DNA from: Deltaproteobacteria bacterium
Lineage (GTDB): Bacteria; Myxococcota; Myxococcia; Myxococcales; 40CM-4-68-19
Direction: 5' to 3'
Assembly (NCBI GenBank): GCA_025358085.1
Contig: JANYKT010000068.1
Location: forward strand, 1-64,000
Length of the DNA stretch: 64,000 nt
The notes beneath the pieces are model-generated. The model saw only the letters and a program-made list of their open reading frames with translations. It searched no databases and was not told the DNA's origin. This document shows, in pieces, positions 28,154 through 36,538 of this stretch. Each line of letters starts with the position of its first letter. Positions within the stretch are counted from its first letter, which is position 1. Made by a program: the position numbers and the translations under genes.

Positions 28154-28449
28154 ATGAATCTTTGACAGGTAAGCAGCGCCGCCATCTCCGCGGGCTCGGA
28201 CATCACCTCGCAGCCGTGGTCCACATCGGCCACGAAGGCGTCAGCGAAGCGCTGGTGAAGCAGGCCGACGTCCAGCTGGAAGCCCACGAGTTGATTAAAG
28301 TGAAAGTCGGCGAGAGCGCTCCCGAAGGCCGGCACGACGCGGCGACCGTGCTCGCGGAAAAGACGGGCGCGCACCTCGCCCAGGTGCTGGGTCGCACCTT
28401 CCTGCTGTATCGGCGGCGGAAGGAAAAGCCCGCCATCACGCTCCCGTGA
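28150..28449 (+). CDS. YhbY/CRM-domain RNA-binding protein
   Basis: The 99-residue protein is a single CRS1-YhbY (CRM) domain: LTGKQRRHLRGLGHHLAAVVHIGHEGVSEALVKQADVQLEAHELIKVKV. The IGHEG loop corresponds to the conserved GxxG RNA-binding loop. YhbY associates with pre-50S particles in E. coli. The start (GTG-type, overlapping the rnhB stop) and the downstream four-base overlap with the epimerase gene show it is the middle gene of a compact three-gene run. C-terminal LLYRRRKEKPAITLP is basic. Confidence 0.92.
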   Translation: MNESLTGKQRRHLRGLGHHLAAVVHIGHEGVSEALVKQADVQLEAHELIKVKVGESAPEGRHDAATVLAEKTGAHLAQVLGRTFLLYRRRKEKPAITLP

Positions 28450-29207
28450 TCTCACTCTCCATCGGCGATGCGCTCGCGGAGATCGTGCCGGAGCGCGGCG
28501 CCCTCTGCACGCGGCTGCGGCTCGGTGGCAGCGAGCTGCTCTACCTCGATCCGGCCACGCTCGCCGACCCGGCGCGCAATGTCCGTGGCGGCATTCCCAT
28601 TCTGTTCCCCATCGCCGGCAAGCCCGTTCCGCCGCTGAAGCAGCACGGCTTTGCACGCGACCTGGCCTGGGAGTCGATCGAAGACCACGTCTGCCGGCTG
28701 CGCTCGACGCCCGCGACGCGCGCCCTCTTTCCCCATGACTTCGAGCTGACGGCGGCCTTCACGCTTTCCCTCCGCTCGCTGCGCATTGACTTTCATTTAC
28801 TCAATACCGGCACCGCTCCAATGCCACTTCACTTTGGCCTTCATCCCTACTTCAACGCCGTCGACAAGCGCGCGGCCTGGGTGGAGACGGACGCCACCCA
28901 CGCGCTCAACAACCGCTCCGGCACCGAGGGCCAATTGCAGCGGCTGGACTTCGATGTGGACGAGCTTGATCTGGCGCTGCTCGATCATGAGGACGACGGC
29001 ACCGTGCTCCACCGCGGCGAGGGACCGCCTATCCAATTGCGCTGGAGCCCGCGCTTTCGCACACTGGTTCTCTGGACGGTGCGTGGAAAAGAGTTCATCT
29101 GTGTCGAGCCGTGGACCGCGCCGGGCCTCGCGCTCGCCACCGGTGAAGGCCTCCTGCAGCTTGCGCCGGGCGAGGCGTTTTACCCGTGGGTCGAGATCTC
29201 GGTCTGA
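28446..29207 (+). CDS. Aldose 1-epimerase / hexose-6-phosphate epimerase family protein
   Basis: The 253-residue protein begins with GTG 28446 (ISLSIGDALAEIVPERGALCTRLRLGGSELLYLD). It has GGIPILFPIAGK, the HGFARDLAW block with the first catalytic His, LHFGLHPYFN with the second His, and a Glu near the end (FICVEPWTAPG) acting as general base. It interconverts alpha and beta anomers of hexoses or hexose 6-phosphates. FGLHPYF is closer to the YeaD-like proteins than to GalM. The role fits the phosphofructokinase and phosphoketolase genes of this region only loosely. Confidence 0.9.
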   Translation: MISLSIGDALAEIVPERGALCTRLRLGGSELLYLDPATLADPARNVRGGIPILFPIAGKPVPPLKQHGFARDLAWESIEDHVCRLRSTPATRALFPHDFELTAAFTLSLRSLRIDFHLLNTGTAPMPLHFGLHPYFNAVDKRAAWVETDATHALNNRSGTEGQLQRLDFDVDELDLALLDHEDDGTVLHRGEGPPIQLRWSPRFRTLVLWTVRGKEFICVEPWTAPGLALATGEGLLQLAPGEAFYPWVEISV

Positions 29208-29305
29208 ACGGTAGCCGCTGTCTGCCTCGGCAGCGCGCACCCCATCAGATTCAACTTGCGGCTTGAACGTCCTATGGCCTGAAACGCCGCCCGACCTCCT
29301 GAGCT

Positions 29306-29841
29306 TCAATCCTTCGGCAGGCAATCGTTGGCTTCGACCAGCTTCAAGCCGGGCATTTCCTTCGCGCACTGCCTCATCAGATATGCATGGCCGGCGCCGT
29401 AAATCACGACGACGCGGTCGCCCGGCGTGACCTCCTGGACGAGGTTCGCGCAGATGAGGAAGTTTCGCCGATGCCAGGCGGTGAGGAGATCGACGCCCGG
29501 CTGATCGTCGCTTGCCCCATAGCGCAGCATGGCCGGATAGAATGAGGTGTGGCTCCGGACGACGTTCGCCGGGTCATTCAAGAGGCGCAGCTCTCCGTCG
29601 ACGTCAATTCCCAGGACACGCGCTTTGGCCAGCCTGCCGAGGCGAAAGCCGAGTTGGACGACTTCGTTCCTCGACGGCTCCAAGGTCTGATCGAGATACT
29701 TCTGGTACCGCTCCTCGACCAGCGCCTTCGGCCATTCGACCACCACCAGCGTAGGCTTGAAGCGCGAAAGTCCGTCCGTCACCGCCGCGATCTCCGCCTG
29801 CCGCTTCGGCGCCAATGCATCATTTGAATCAGCCGCCCTCC
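29306..29841 (-). pseudogene. 5'-truncated DUF5694-like protein remnant
   Basis: From about 29841 the minus strand reads NDALAPKRQAEIAAVTDGLSRFKPTLVVVEWP and ends in the family-like C-terminus WHRRNFLICANLVQEV with VVVIYGAGHAYLM. This corresponds to a DUF5694 protein (of the TraB/ChaN-like haem-binding sort) without its N-terminal signal peptide and first strand, which normally carry a GTFH-like motif. The same frame continues upstream only as an out-of-frame shadow of the J-domain protein gene, which ends at 29863. A TTG at 29815 could start a 169-residue product, but the missing motif makes function doubtful. Deletion at the junction with the J-domain gene is the simplest history. Confidence 0.6.
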
Positions 29842-29862
29842 GAAGTGGACAAGCACCGGTTC

Positions 29863-31692
29863 CTACTTCTTCTTCCCCATCAGCCGCAGTTCGCGCTGCG
29901 CTTCGACATGTCTGGGGTCGAGCTGCAGCACGCGGGAGTAGCACTGCTCCGCCAGCTTCAGGTCGCCCATGGCTTTGCCCATGTGTCCGAGGAACAGGTG
30001 CGCTGGAAGGCACTTATCGAGCATCCGGGCGGCCTTGCGGCAATCGGCCGCCGCATCTGAGTAGGCCGCCTTTCGATCCTTGGCGATGAGAAAGCTTGCA
30101 TATCCGCGCCAGGCATAGAATTCGGCCTCATCGGTGTTGAGGCAAATGGCCTGTTCAAGCAGGGCCAACCCGTCGGCGTACTTGCGCGCCTTGATCATGA
30201 TCTCCGCGCGCTGGAAATTTTCCTCGGCGGCAAAGATCCGGGCGACGTCGACATTCGACGCCGCGCCGTCCAGCTCCTTCTCGTACGCCTTGCGGCGCGC
30301 GTCGTCGGAGAGCACCTGGGAGGCTTCATTGATACGCGCGAAAAGAAGCGCCTTGACTTCGTGCAGAGCGGTCTGGCCCGGGTCCGTGACAGTGTCGGGA
30401 TGCAGCTCTTTCGCCAGCACCAGGAAGTTGCGCTTGGCCTCGCCAGGCGCCATCGCCTTGCGGTCCAGGCCCAGAGCCGCGAAGTGGTCACCCTTTTTCA
30501 GCCGGAGTGCCAGAGCCTCGAGACGCGCAAGCATCGCCTCGGGCGTCTCGCCCTGCGGAGACTCGGCAAAGGCGGGCGGTGGACGCATGCTCGGAGACGC
30601 CACGGTGGGCTTGCCGGGCCCGGAGACGACCGCTACGGCACGCGGAACCGCATTGTTCGAACGCGGAGGATTCGATTGCGCAGGATTTGATCCCGCAGGA
30701 CTCGATTGCGCCGCAGCCCCCGGTTGCGCCTGCATCGACGGCGGTGGCCGCGACGGCCCAGCGGCGATTCCCGGAGGAGGCGGCGGCCGCGCGATCCTCG
30801 GCAACTCGCGCGCGGGAGCTCGTGCCGGGTCCCGCTGCGCCGCGTTCGCGGCCGGGGCCGGGACAGTGTCAGGAACTCCCGCAGGCAGAGGTCCCCCGGC
30901 CCCCCCCGTCAGCCCCGCCGGCGGCAACCAGGGCTGCGGCGGCTCGACCAACTCCCCGAACGCCAGGTGTCCCAGTTCGGTCAGTAGATAAAGGGTCCGC
31001 AGCGCAGTGGACGGATCCTGCTGCTTGAGCAACTCGTCGCCGGTGTGCGTACCGTCGATGGAGGCGTACAGCCGCGCTTCTTGCGCGCTCAGCGCCAATT
31101 GCTCGACGCTGCCGATGCCGAGCCCGCCTGAGCGAAGCACCGGGCGCCCCAGCCGCTTCCCGAGTCTCGCCCGCAGCAAAGTCGGGTCGAGCCTGCGCAC
31201 CGCCTCAGCCAGGAGGGTCCACCGCTGCCCGAGCGGGAACGCTCCCGGCGGCGCGGGCGCGTCCTTCTCGAAGGCAAAGTTTCCACGCCAGGTCGTCAAT
31301 GCGCGGTCGAGCAGGAACAGCGAGTAGTCGCCCAGGATCCGGTGCGCCTCGGCTGGAGCGATGAACTGCAGCTGGAAGAGCACCGAGACGATGTCCTGCC
31401 CGCTCCTGCTCGATTGCTCCTCGGCCTTGACACCCTGCTCGCCCGTCACGAGTCCGCGCAATTGCAAGAATCGCAGCAGCGAAAGTTCGGGATCGTCGCT
31501 GCTCAGGTGCTCGGGCGTGCCCCGCCGGAAGCTCACCTGCAGCATCCGCCCCTTGTCGACTTCGAGCTGCAGCCAGCCCGTGGCCGAGGTGAACGCAGCG
31601 ATGGCGTAGAGCCGCACCGGCGAGGCGTCCGCGAGGTCGCCACTTTCGGGCAGCGAGAGCGCCCCGTCGGAAGGGGAGGTCGGATCGCCCAC
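29863..31692 (-). CDS. DUF4388 (PATAN) - J-domain - TPR protein
   Basis: About 609 residues if started at GTG 31692 (GDPTSPSDGALSLPESGDLADAS); a longer start at 32088 would overlap the divergent peptidase gene and is rejected. The first 170 residues match DUF4388/PATAN (VRLYAIAAFTSATGWLQLEVDKG, later LFLLDRALTTWRGNFAFEKD). A second winged-helix-like part follows, then a Pro/Ala-rich linker (about 285-390). A J domain (about 415-480) has the HPD motif in AKELHPDTVTDP, and TPRs make up the C-terminus, ending in GKKK. The J domain should stimulate a DnaK-type chaperone; the TPR and DUF4388 parts suggest a scaffold or signalling role. Such architectures are typical of Myxococcota. The GTG start lies 11 bases beyond a perfect palindrome. 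Confidence 0.82.
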   Translation of the reverse strand: MGDPTSPSDGALSLPESGDLADASPVRLYAIAAFTSATGWLQLEVDKGRMLQVSFRRGTPEHLSSDDPELSLLRFLQLRGLVTGEQGVKAEEQSSRSGQDIVSVLFQLQFIAPAEAHRILGDYSLFLLDRALTTWRGNFAFEKDAPAPPGAFPLGQRWTLLAEAVRRLDPTLLRARLGKRLGRPVLRSGGLGIGSVEQLALSAQEARLYASIDGTHTGDELLKQQDPSTALRTLYLLTELGHLAFGELVEPPQPWLPPAGLTGGAGGPLPAGVPDTVPAPAANAAQRDPARAPARELPRIARPPPPPGIAAGPSRPPPSMQAQPGAAAQSSPAGSNPAQSNPPRSNNAVPRAVAVVSGPGKPTVASPSMRPPPAFAESPQGETPEAMLARLEALALRLKKGDHFAALGLDRKAMAPGEAKRNFLVLAKELHPDTVTDPGQTALHEVKALLFARINEASQVLSDDARRKAYEKELDGAASNVDVARIFAAEENFQRAEIMIKARKYADGLALLEQAICLNTDEAEFYAWRGYASFLIAKDRKAAYSDAAADCRKAARMLDKCLPAHLFLGHMGKAMGDLKLAEQCYSRVLQLDPRHVEAQRELRLMGKKK

Positions 31693-31702
31693 GGCCGCAA
31701 CA

Positions 31703-31718
31703 CTAGCACGCGTGCTAG
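31703..31718. promoter_or_regulatory. Perfect 16-bp palindrome CTAGCACGCGTGCTAG between divergent genes
   Basis: The two arms 31703-31710 and 31711-31718 are exact inverted copies with no spacer. The site lies 11 bases before the GTG start of the J-domain protein and about 50 bases before the peptidase ATG. It is too symmetrical to be a hairpin loop and looks like a dimer-binding operator that may control either gene. The regulator is unknown. Confidence 0.45.
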
Positions 31719-31770
31719 AAGCCAGCCTGGAGGCATACCAAGTTTGCCCAGCAAGGTGCGCGCGCGGCGC

Positions 31771-32319
31771 ATGCCACGACCGAATGCGACGCTGCTCTGC
31801 CGCCGCATTGCCGCCGACATGGCCGCGAAGCTCCCCGAGCTTTCGCACCTGCGGCCGTCGCGAATCCTTTTCGTCTCGGGAGAGGCGCGCCGCGGCTCCC
31901 GCGCCACCATCCGCCCGCTCGAGAAAGCGAAGGTGGCGCTGAACGGGCGGCGCGCGATGTACTGCGTGACGCTGCGGCCGCGTTTCTTTCGCGCCTCCAC
32001 CCCTGAGCAGCGCGTCGCGACCCTGCTGCACGAACTTTTGCACATTTCTCCCGCCTTCGATGGCCGGCTCGATCCGGCGCGCCGGCACGCGGCTCTTCCG
32101 AAAGGGAAGTTCGAAGCGCTGCTGCGACCGCTAGTCCGCCGGTACTTATCGGAGGGCGACGCGGCGCTCCTGGGCGGGCTCGCCTATCACGGCGAAGCGG
32201 TCGCCCGGCAATGGCTCGAGCGACCGACCGCGCGCCGCAGCCGGGCGCAGACCTATACCGAGAAGCACCTGTTCCTCGGACCCGTACAGATGATCACGAG
32301 TAGAGACCTGAATTCCTGA
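31771..32319 (+). CDS. Putative zinc metallopeptidase (HExxH, SprT-like)
   Basis: The 182-residue protein starts at ATG 31771 (MPRPNATLLCRRIAADMAAKL); an in-frame GTG 31756 is an alternative. It contains LLHELLHISPAFDGRLDPARRHAA, a zinc-binding HExxH followed by a His about ten residues later, as in putative metallopeptidase families related to SprT and archaemetzincin-like folds. A strand YCVTLRPRFF precedes it and there is no signal peptide, so a cytosolic protease is likely; its substrate is unknown. It is divergent from the J-domain protein and shares the 80-base promoter region containing a 16-bp palindrome. Confidence 0.72.
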   Translation: MPRPNATLLCRRIAADMAAKLPELSHLRPSRILFVSGEARRGSRATIRPLEKAKVALNGRRAMYCVTLRPRFFRASTPEQRVATLLHELLHISPAFDGRLDPARRHAALPKGKFEALLRPLVRRYLSEGDAALLGGLAYHGEAVARQWLERPTARRSRAQTYTEKHLFLGPVQMITSRDLNS

Positions 32320-32351
32320 AAAGCGCTTTTGTCGTTTGATATGGAGGACGC

Positions 32352-33383
32352 ATGAAAATCGCGGTTCTGACCGGCGGCGGTGACTGTCCTGGGCTCAATG
32401 CGGTGATTCGCGCGGTGGTACGGCGCGGCGAGCAGCACGGCCTCGAGGTCATGGGCGTGCGCGAAGGCTGGCGCGGCTTGCTGGACCCGCCGCTGCATTT
32501 TCGCCTGACGCGCGAGGCGACCAGCGGCATCTTGCACCTGGGCGGCACCATCCTCGGAACCAGTCGCACGAACCCTTTCAAGAAGCCTCCGGGTGGTGCC
32601 GAGATGGTCATCAAGAATTTGAAGACGCTGAATGTCGGCGCGGTCATCGCCATTGGCGGCGAGGATACGTTGGGCGTCGCCACCAGGCTGTCGAGCATGG
32701 GCATCAACATCGTCGGCGTCCCCAAGACCATCGACAATGATCTATCAGGCACGGATCTGACGTTCGGCTTCGACACCGCGGTGGGCATCGCCACCGAGGC
32801 CATCGACCGTTTGCACTCCACCGCTGAAGCGCACAAACGCGTCATCGTTTGCGAAGTGATGGGCCGCCACGCCGGCTGGATTGCGACTCATTCAGGCATG
32901 GCCGGCGGTGCCGACGTGATCCTCATTCCCGAGCGGCCGATTGATATCGAGGCAGTCTGCGCGCACATCACCCACCGGCACCGCACGCAGAACAAGAACT
33001 TCTCCATCGTGGTGGTTGCCGAAGGAGCAAAGCTGGGTATCTCCGAGTCCACGGTGGCGCAGAAGCTGGACGAGTTCGGTCACGTGCGACTGGGCGGAAT
33101 CGGCCAGCAGATTGCCGATCTAATCGAGAAGAAGACCGGCTATGAAACGCGCGTGACCGTGCTGGGACATATCCAGCGCGGCGGGACGCCCACCGCGTTC
33201 GACCGGGTGCTGGCTACGCGCTTTGGCGTTCACGCCGCCGATATGGTCGCAAAAGGCGAGTTCGGCAAGATGGCCGCGCTGCGCGGGACGCAGATCGTCT
33301 CCGTGCCGCTCGCGGAAGCAACCGCTCACCTGAAAACCGTCGATGACGCCTTCTTCTCCGTCGCCGAAGTCTTTTTCGGTTGA
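32352..33383 (+). CDS. 6-phosphofructokinase with pyrophosphate-type active site
   Basis: The 343-residue protein starts at ATG 32352 after a good ribosome-binding site (TGGAGGA). It has the PFK signatures GGDCPGLNAVIR, GGTILGTSRT, IGGEDTLGVA, VPKTIDNDLSGTD (catalytic Asp in TIDND), CEVMGRHAGWIA and HIQRGGTPTAFDR. At the positions that tell the phosphoryl donor, it has Asp105 (Gly104 in the E. coli ATP enzyme) and Lys125 (Gly124). Both are the pyrophosphate-type residues, as in Amycolatopsis methanolica. It phosphorylates fructose 6-phosphate reversibly if the inference is right. It is alone between the peptidase and the GMC pair. Confidence 0.93.
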   Translation: MKIAVLTGGGDCPGLNAVIRAVVRRGEQHGLEVMGVREGWRGLLDPPLHFRLTREATSGILHLGGTILGTSRTNPFKKPPGGAEMVIKNLKTLNVGAVIAIGGEDTLGVATRLSSMGINIVGVPKTIDNDLSGTDLTFGFDTAVGIATEAIDRLHSTAEAHKRVIVCEVMGRHAGWIATHSGMAGGADVILIPERPIDIEAVCAHITHRHRTQNKNFSIVVVAEGAKLGISESTVAQKLDEFGHVRLGGIGQQIADLIEKKTGYETRVTVLGHIQRGGTPTAFDRVLATRFGVHAADMVAKGEFGKMAALRGTQIVSVPLAEATAHLKTVDDAFFSVAEVFFG

Positions 33384-33432
33384 AGACCCTGCGGCCGCGG
33401 CGGCGCAGAGTTGAAGTGTATAAGGGCCTGCA

Positions 33433-34053
33433 ATGACCAGCCGAAGAGGATTGCTGAAGAAGACCCTGGGGGGCGCGGTGCTGCTTGCGGCAGCCGGCGC
33501 CGTGCCTCTGGCGCTGCGCAAGACCAGGCTGCGAGCGCTTGCCCCAGGTCGGGCTCTGCTCTTCTTCACTCCCGCCGAGTATTCGGTCTGGGCCGCCGTG
33601 GCCGATCGGATTCTCGACCGCAATGCAACCTACATTACCCAGGAGCACAACGACGGCCCGCCGCTGCCGGCCGCGGTCCTGGTCGAGGCCGCGGAGAAGC
33701 GCAAGACCGCGCCCACGCCCGTCGCCATTGACTTGACCGGCAAGGCCGACGCTTTCCTCGCCCCGCTCGACGCTGCCAGTGCGAAAGACCTGAAGCAATT
33801 GCTGGCGCTCTTCGACAGCGCGCTCTTCAGTCTGGTCACCGGCGGCCCGCCGCGGCCTTTCACGCAGCAGGAGCCCGCCGAGCAGGACGCGCAACTCAAG
33901 GCCTGGCAGACCTCGCGGCTGGCCATCCGGCGTACCGGCTATCAAGCAATGAAGCGCCTTTGCTGCGCCATCTATTACGGCTCGCCCGAGACCTATGCTT
34001 CGATTGGATATCCCGGCCCGCCCTATGATCTGGTCAAGAGCGTGATGAAATGA
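33433..34053 (+). CDS. Gluconate 2-dehydrogenase subunit 3-like protein
   Basis: The 206-residue protein begins MTSRRGLLKKTLGGAVLLAAAGAVPLAL, a Tat-type signal (SRRGLLK) that would export it folded with its partner. The mature part has FFTPAEYSVWAAVADRILDRN, typical of the small subunit of membrane-bound GMC dehydrogenases, and ends AIYYGSPETYASIGYPGPPYDLVKSVMK. The family helps to export and stabilise the flavoprotein. Its ATGA overlap with the GMC oxidoreductase start shows they are partners. ATG 33433 follows AAGGGCCTGCA. Confidence 0.85.
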   Translation: MTSRRGLLKKTLGGAVLLAAAGAVPLALRKTRLRALAPGRALLFFTPAEYSVWAAVADRILDRNATYITQEHNDGPPLPAAVLVEAAEKRKTAPTPVAIDLTGKADAFLAPLDAASAKDLKQLLALFDSALFSLVTGGPPRPFTQQEPAEQDAQLKAWQTSRLAIRRTGYQAMKRLCCAIYYGSPETYASIGYPGPPYDLVKSVMK

Positions 34054-35570
34054 TCTTCAAGGGCAATCAAGTCACGCAGGACCTGGTGCTCAAGCCCGAC
34101 GTCTGCATCGTCGGCAGCGGACCAGGCGGATCCATGGCCGCCTCCCGGCTTTCGGCGCAGGGCGCGAAGGTGGTGGTGCTCGAGGAGGGGGGCTATCACC
34201 AGAAGGACGAATTCGACATGCAGGAGGCGACCGCTTTTCCGCGCCTCTATCAAGATCGTGGCAACCGCGCCACGGCGGACTTGAGCATTGCAGTGCTGCA
34301 GGGCCGCGCGGTCGGCGGCGGCACGGTGGTCAATTGGACCACGAGCTATCGCACTCCCGACGACGTCATCAATCGCTGGCGCGACGAGGGCAGCATCCTC
34401 ACGCCCGCGCTGTTGAAGCCCCACTTCGACGAGGTGGAGCAGCGGCTCGGTATCCAGAAGGTCGATTACGACGATACCAATGCCAATAACCGCTCCCTCT
34501 ATGACGGCTGCAAGAAGCTGGGCTGGCAGGTCGATACCACCCGGCGCAATGTCCGCGGCTGCCTGCGCACCGGCTATTGCGGAATGGGCTGCCCGGTGGA
34601 CGCCAAGCAGAGCGCGGCGCTGACCTATCTGCCCGACGCAATCGCCAAGGGAGCCGATCTCTATGCCGATTGTCGCGTCACGCGCATCGACTGGAACGGC
34701 AAGCGGGCGCAGGCGGTGATTGGCGTGGTCCTCGACCCCGCCAGCGGACAATATACCGGCCGTACCATTCGTGTGGAACCCAAAGTGATTGTCGTCAGCG
34801 GCGGCGCGCTGAACTCGCCAGCTCTCTTGTTGCGCTCCGGTATCCGGCAGGGACCCGTGGGCGAGAAGACCTGGCTGCATCCAGTGGTCGCGGTCGGCGC
34901 GATGTACAAGAGCCGCATTGAGGGCTTCTATGGCGCGCCGCAAAGTGTCGCCTCGCACCACTTCGCGCATCGCGATCCCGGCGCTGGCTTCTTCATGGAA
35001 GTGGCGCCGACCCATCCCATGATCACCGGCATCGCCATGCCGGGATTCGGCGCGCCGCTGCGCAGCCGGATGGCGCTGTTGCCTCATCTCGCGTCGTGCA
35101 TCTCATTGATGATTGACGGCTTCCACGGCGACCAGGGCGGCACCGTCAGCTTGCGCCCGGACGGCGGGCCCAGACTGGATTACCCCTTCAATGAGGTTCA
35201 TTATGAATGCTTCCGCGAGGGAATGAAAGCGATGGCGCGCGCCCACCTCGCCAATGGCGCCGAGAGCATCACTACTTTCCACGCCACGCCGCTGGTCCTG
35301 ACCAAAGAATCAGATCTGGCACAGATCGATCACGCGCCGCTTGGCCCGAACCTCTTCGCGGCCTTTACCGCGCACCAGATGGGCGGCTGCCGCATGGGCA
35401 GCGATCCCAAAACTTCGGTGGTCAATCCGCAATTGCGACACCATTCACTGGAGAATCTCTTCGTGGCCGACGGCAGCGTCTTTCCGACTTCGCTGGGCGT
35501 CAATCCAATGGAGTCGATTTACGGTATCTCCTCGTGGGCCGCGCAACACATCCACGCGGCGCTTTCGTGA
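34050..35570 (+). CDS. GMC-family FAD oxidoreductase (dehydrogenase large subunit)
   Basis: The 506-residue enzyme has VCIVGSGPGGSMAASRLSAQGAKVVVLEEGG as the FAD-binding fold, GRAVGGGTVVNWTTSYRTP for the isoalloxazine site, a Cys-rich segment CLRTGYCGMGCPVDAKQSA often seen in membrane-associated GMC dehydrogenases, and the C-terminal FAD/active-site motif VNPMESIYGISSWAA. A His-x-Met-Gly-Gly-Cys-Arg-Met-Gly block (TAHQMGGCRMGSDP) is present. It oxidises an alcohol or sugar; the electron acceptor is probably a quinone or cytochrome, but no cytochrome gene is adjacent. Together with the small subunit at 33433-34053 it forms a complex exported by the Tat route. Its stop overlaps the GTG of the pseudouridine synthase gene. 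Confidence 0.9.
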   Translation: MIFKGNQVTQDLVLKPDVCIVGSGPGGSMAASRLSAQGAKVVVLEEGGYHQKDEFDMQEATAFPRLYQDRGNRATADLSIAVLQGRAVGGGTVVNWTTSYRTPDDVINRWRDEGSILTPALLKPHFDEVEQRLGIQKVDYDDTNANNRSLYDGCKKLGWQVDTTRRNVRGCLRTGYCGMGCPVDAKQSAALTYLPDAIAKGADLYADCRVTRIDWNGKRAQAVIGVVLDPASGQYTGRTIRVEPKVIVVSGGALNSPALLLRSGIRQGPVGEKTWLHPVVAVGAMYKSRIEGFYGAPQSVASHHFAHRDPGAGFFMEVAPTHPMITGIAMPGFGAPLRSRMALLPHLASCISLMIDGFHGDQGGTVSLRPDGGPRLDYPFNEVHYECFREGMKAMARAHLANGAESITTFHATPLVLTKESDLAQIDHAPLGPNLFAAFTAHQMGGCRMGSDPKTSVVNPQLRHHSLENLFVADGSVFPTSLGVNPMESIYGISSWAAQHIHAALS

Positions 35571-36484
35571 CGATTCTCGACGAGCGCACGGTCCCGGCCG
35601 ACGCGGCTCCCGAACGCCTGGACAAGACAGTGGCGAAGCTGTTCGGCGTCAGCCGCGGTCGCGCGATGGATTGGATTTCCGAGGGCCGTGTGCGCGTTGA
35701 TGGACGGCGGGCGCCCAAGGGAGCACCGGCGCCGGCGGGTTGCACCCTCGCCGTCGAGCGGCCGCCGCCCGACCAGCCTGTGCCCGAGCCGGACCTGGCC
35801 ATTCGCATCGTCCACGCCGACGCGCACTTGATCGTCGCCGACAAGCCGGCCGGAATGCCGTCGCATCCATTGAAGCCCGGCGAGACCGGGACGGCTGCCA
35901 ATGCGCTGGTCGGCCGCTTCCCTGAGCTTGTCAATATCGGCCCGTCGCCGCGAGAAGGTGGGCTGGTGCACAGGCTTGATACCGATACCTCGGGGCTATT
36001 GCTCGCAGCGCGCACCGACGCGGCACATTCCCTCCTGCGCGCGCAGTTCACCGCGCGTACGGTCGAAAAAGGATATCTCGCGCTGGTCGCTGGCGAGCTG
36101 CATGCGGATGGCGAGGTCGAGCTTCCCCTCGCGCACGACCCCCAGGACCCGCGCAAGATGCGGGCAGCCGGCGACGCGGAATATGCCGAGTCTGTCAACG
36201 CGCGACCGGCGCTGACGCGCTTTTCTCCGCGCGAGCGCAAGGGCGGGTTCACGTTGCTTGAGGTCGAGATTGCCACCGGAGTGATGCACCAGATCCGCGC
36301 TCATCTCGCCTTCATTGGTCATCCGCTCGCAGGCGACGCGCTCTATGGCGGGCCCTCGCTGCCGGGGTTACCGCGCCACTTCCTTCACGCCGCGCGGCTG
36401 GGCTTCTCGCACCCCGACGGCACGCGGCCGCGCTACCAGAGCCCGCTTCCGGCCGACCTCCTCGCGGTTCTCGCAGCGTTATAG
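35567..36484 (+). CDS. RluA-family pseudouridine synthase
   Basis: The 305-residue protein starts with GTG 35567 (TILDERTVPADAAPERLDKTVAKLFG). It has an S4 domain at about 20-75 (RLDKTVAKLFGVSRGRAMDWISEGRVRVDG), then the catalytic domain with VHRLDTDTSGLLLAARTDAAH (catalytic Asp in RLDTD) and GVMHQIRAHLAFIGHPLAGD. HRLDTDTSG differs from the RluC-like HRLDRDTSG of the first paralogue, so the two modify different uridines. The frame is open far upstream inside the GMC gene, which is a shadow. The target is not readable. Confidence 0.92.
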   Translation: MTILDERTVPADAAPERLDKTVAKLFGVSRGRAMDWISEGRVRVDGRRAPKGAPAPAGCTLAVERPPPDQPVPEPDLAIRIVHADAHLIVADKPAGMPSHPLKPGETGTAANALVGRFPELVNIGPSPREGGLVHRLDTDTSGLLLAARTDAAHSLLRAQFTARTVEKGYLALVAGELHADGEVELPLAHDPQDPRKMRAAGDAEYAESVNARPALTRFSPRERKGGFTLLEVEIATGVMHQIRAHLAFIGHPLAGDALYGGPSLPGLPRHFLHAARLGFSHPDGTRPRYQSPLPADLLAVLAAL

Positions 36485-36538
36485 CTATCGCCGGAATCGA
36501 TGCAGCAAAGCGCAGGCCGGACTTCGAGGAGAGACGCC

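Noticed and set aside
31693-32088. Longer start for the J-domain protein
   Set aside because: It would overlap the divergent peptidase gene and the 16-bp palindrome, with Arg/Gly-rich unlikely sequence.
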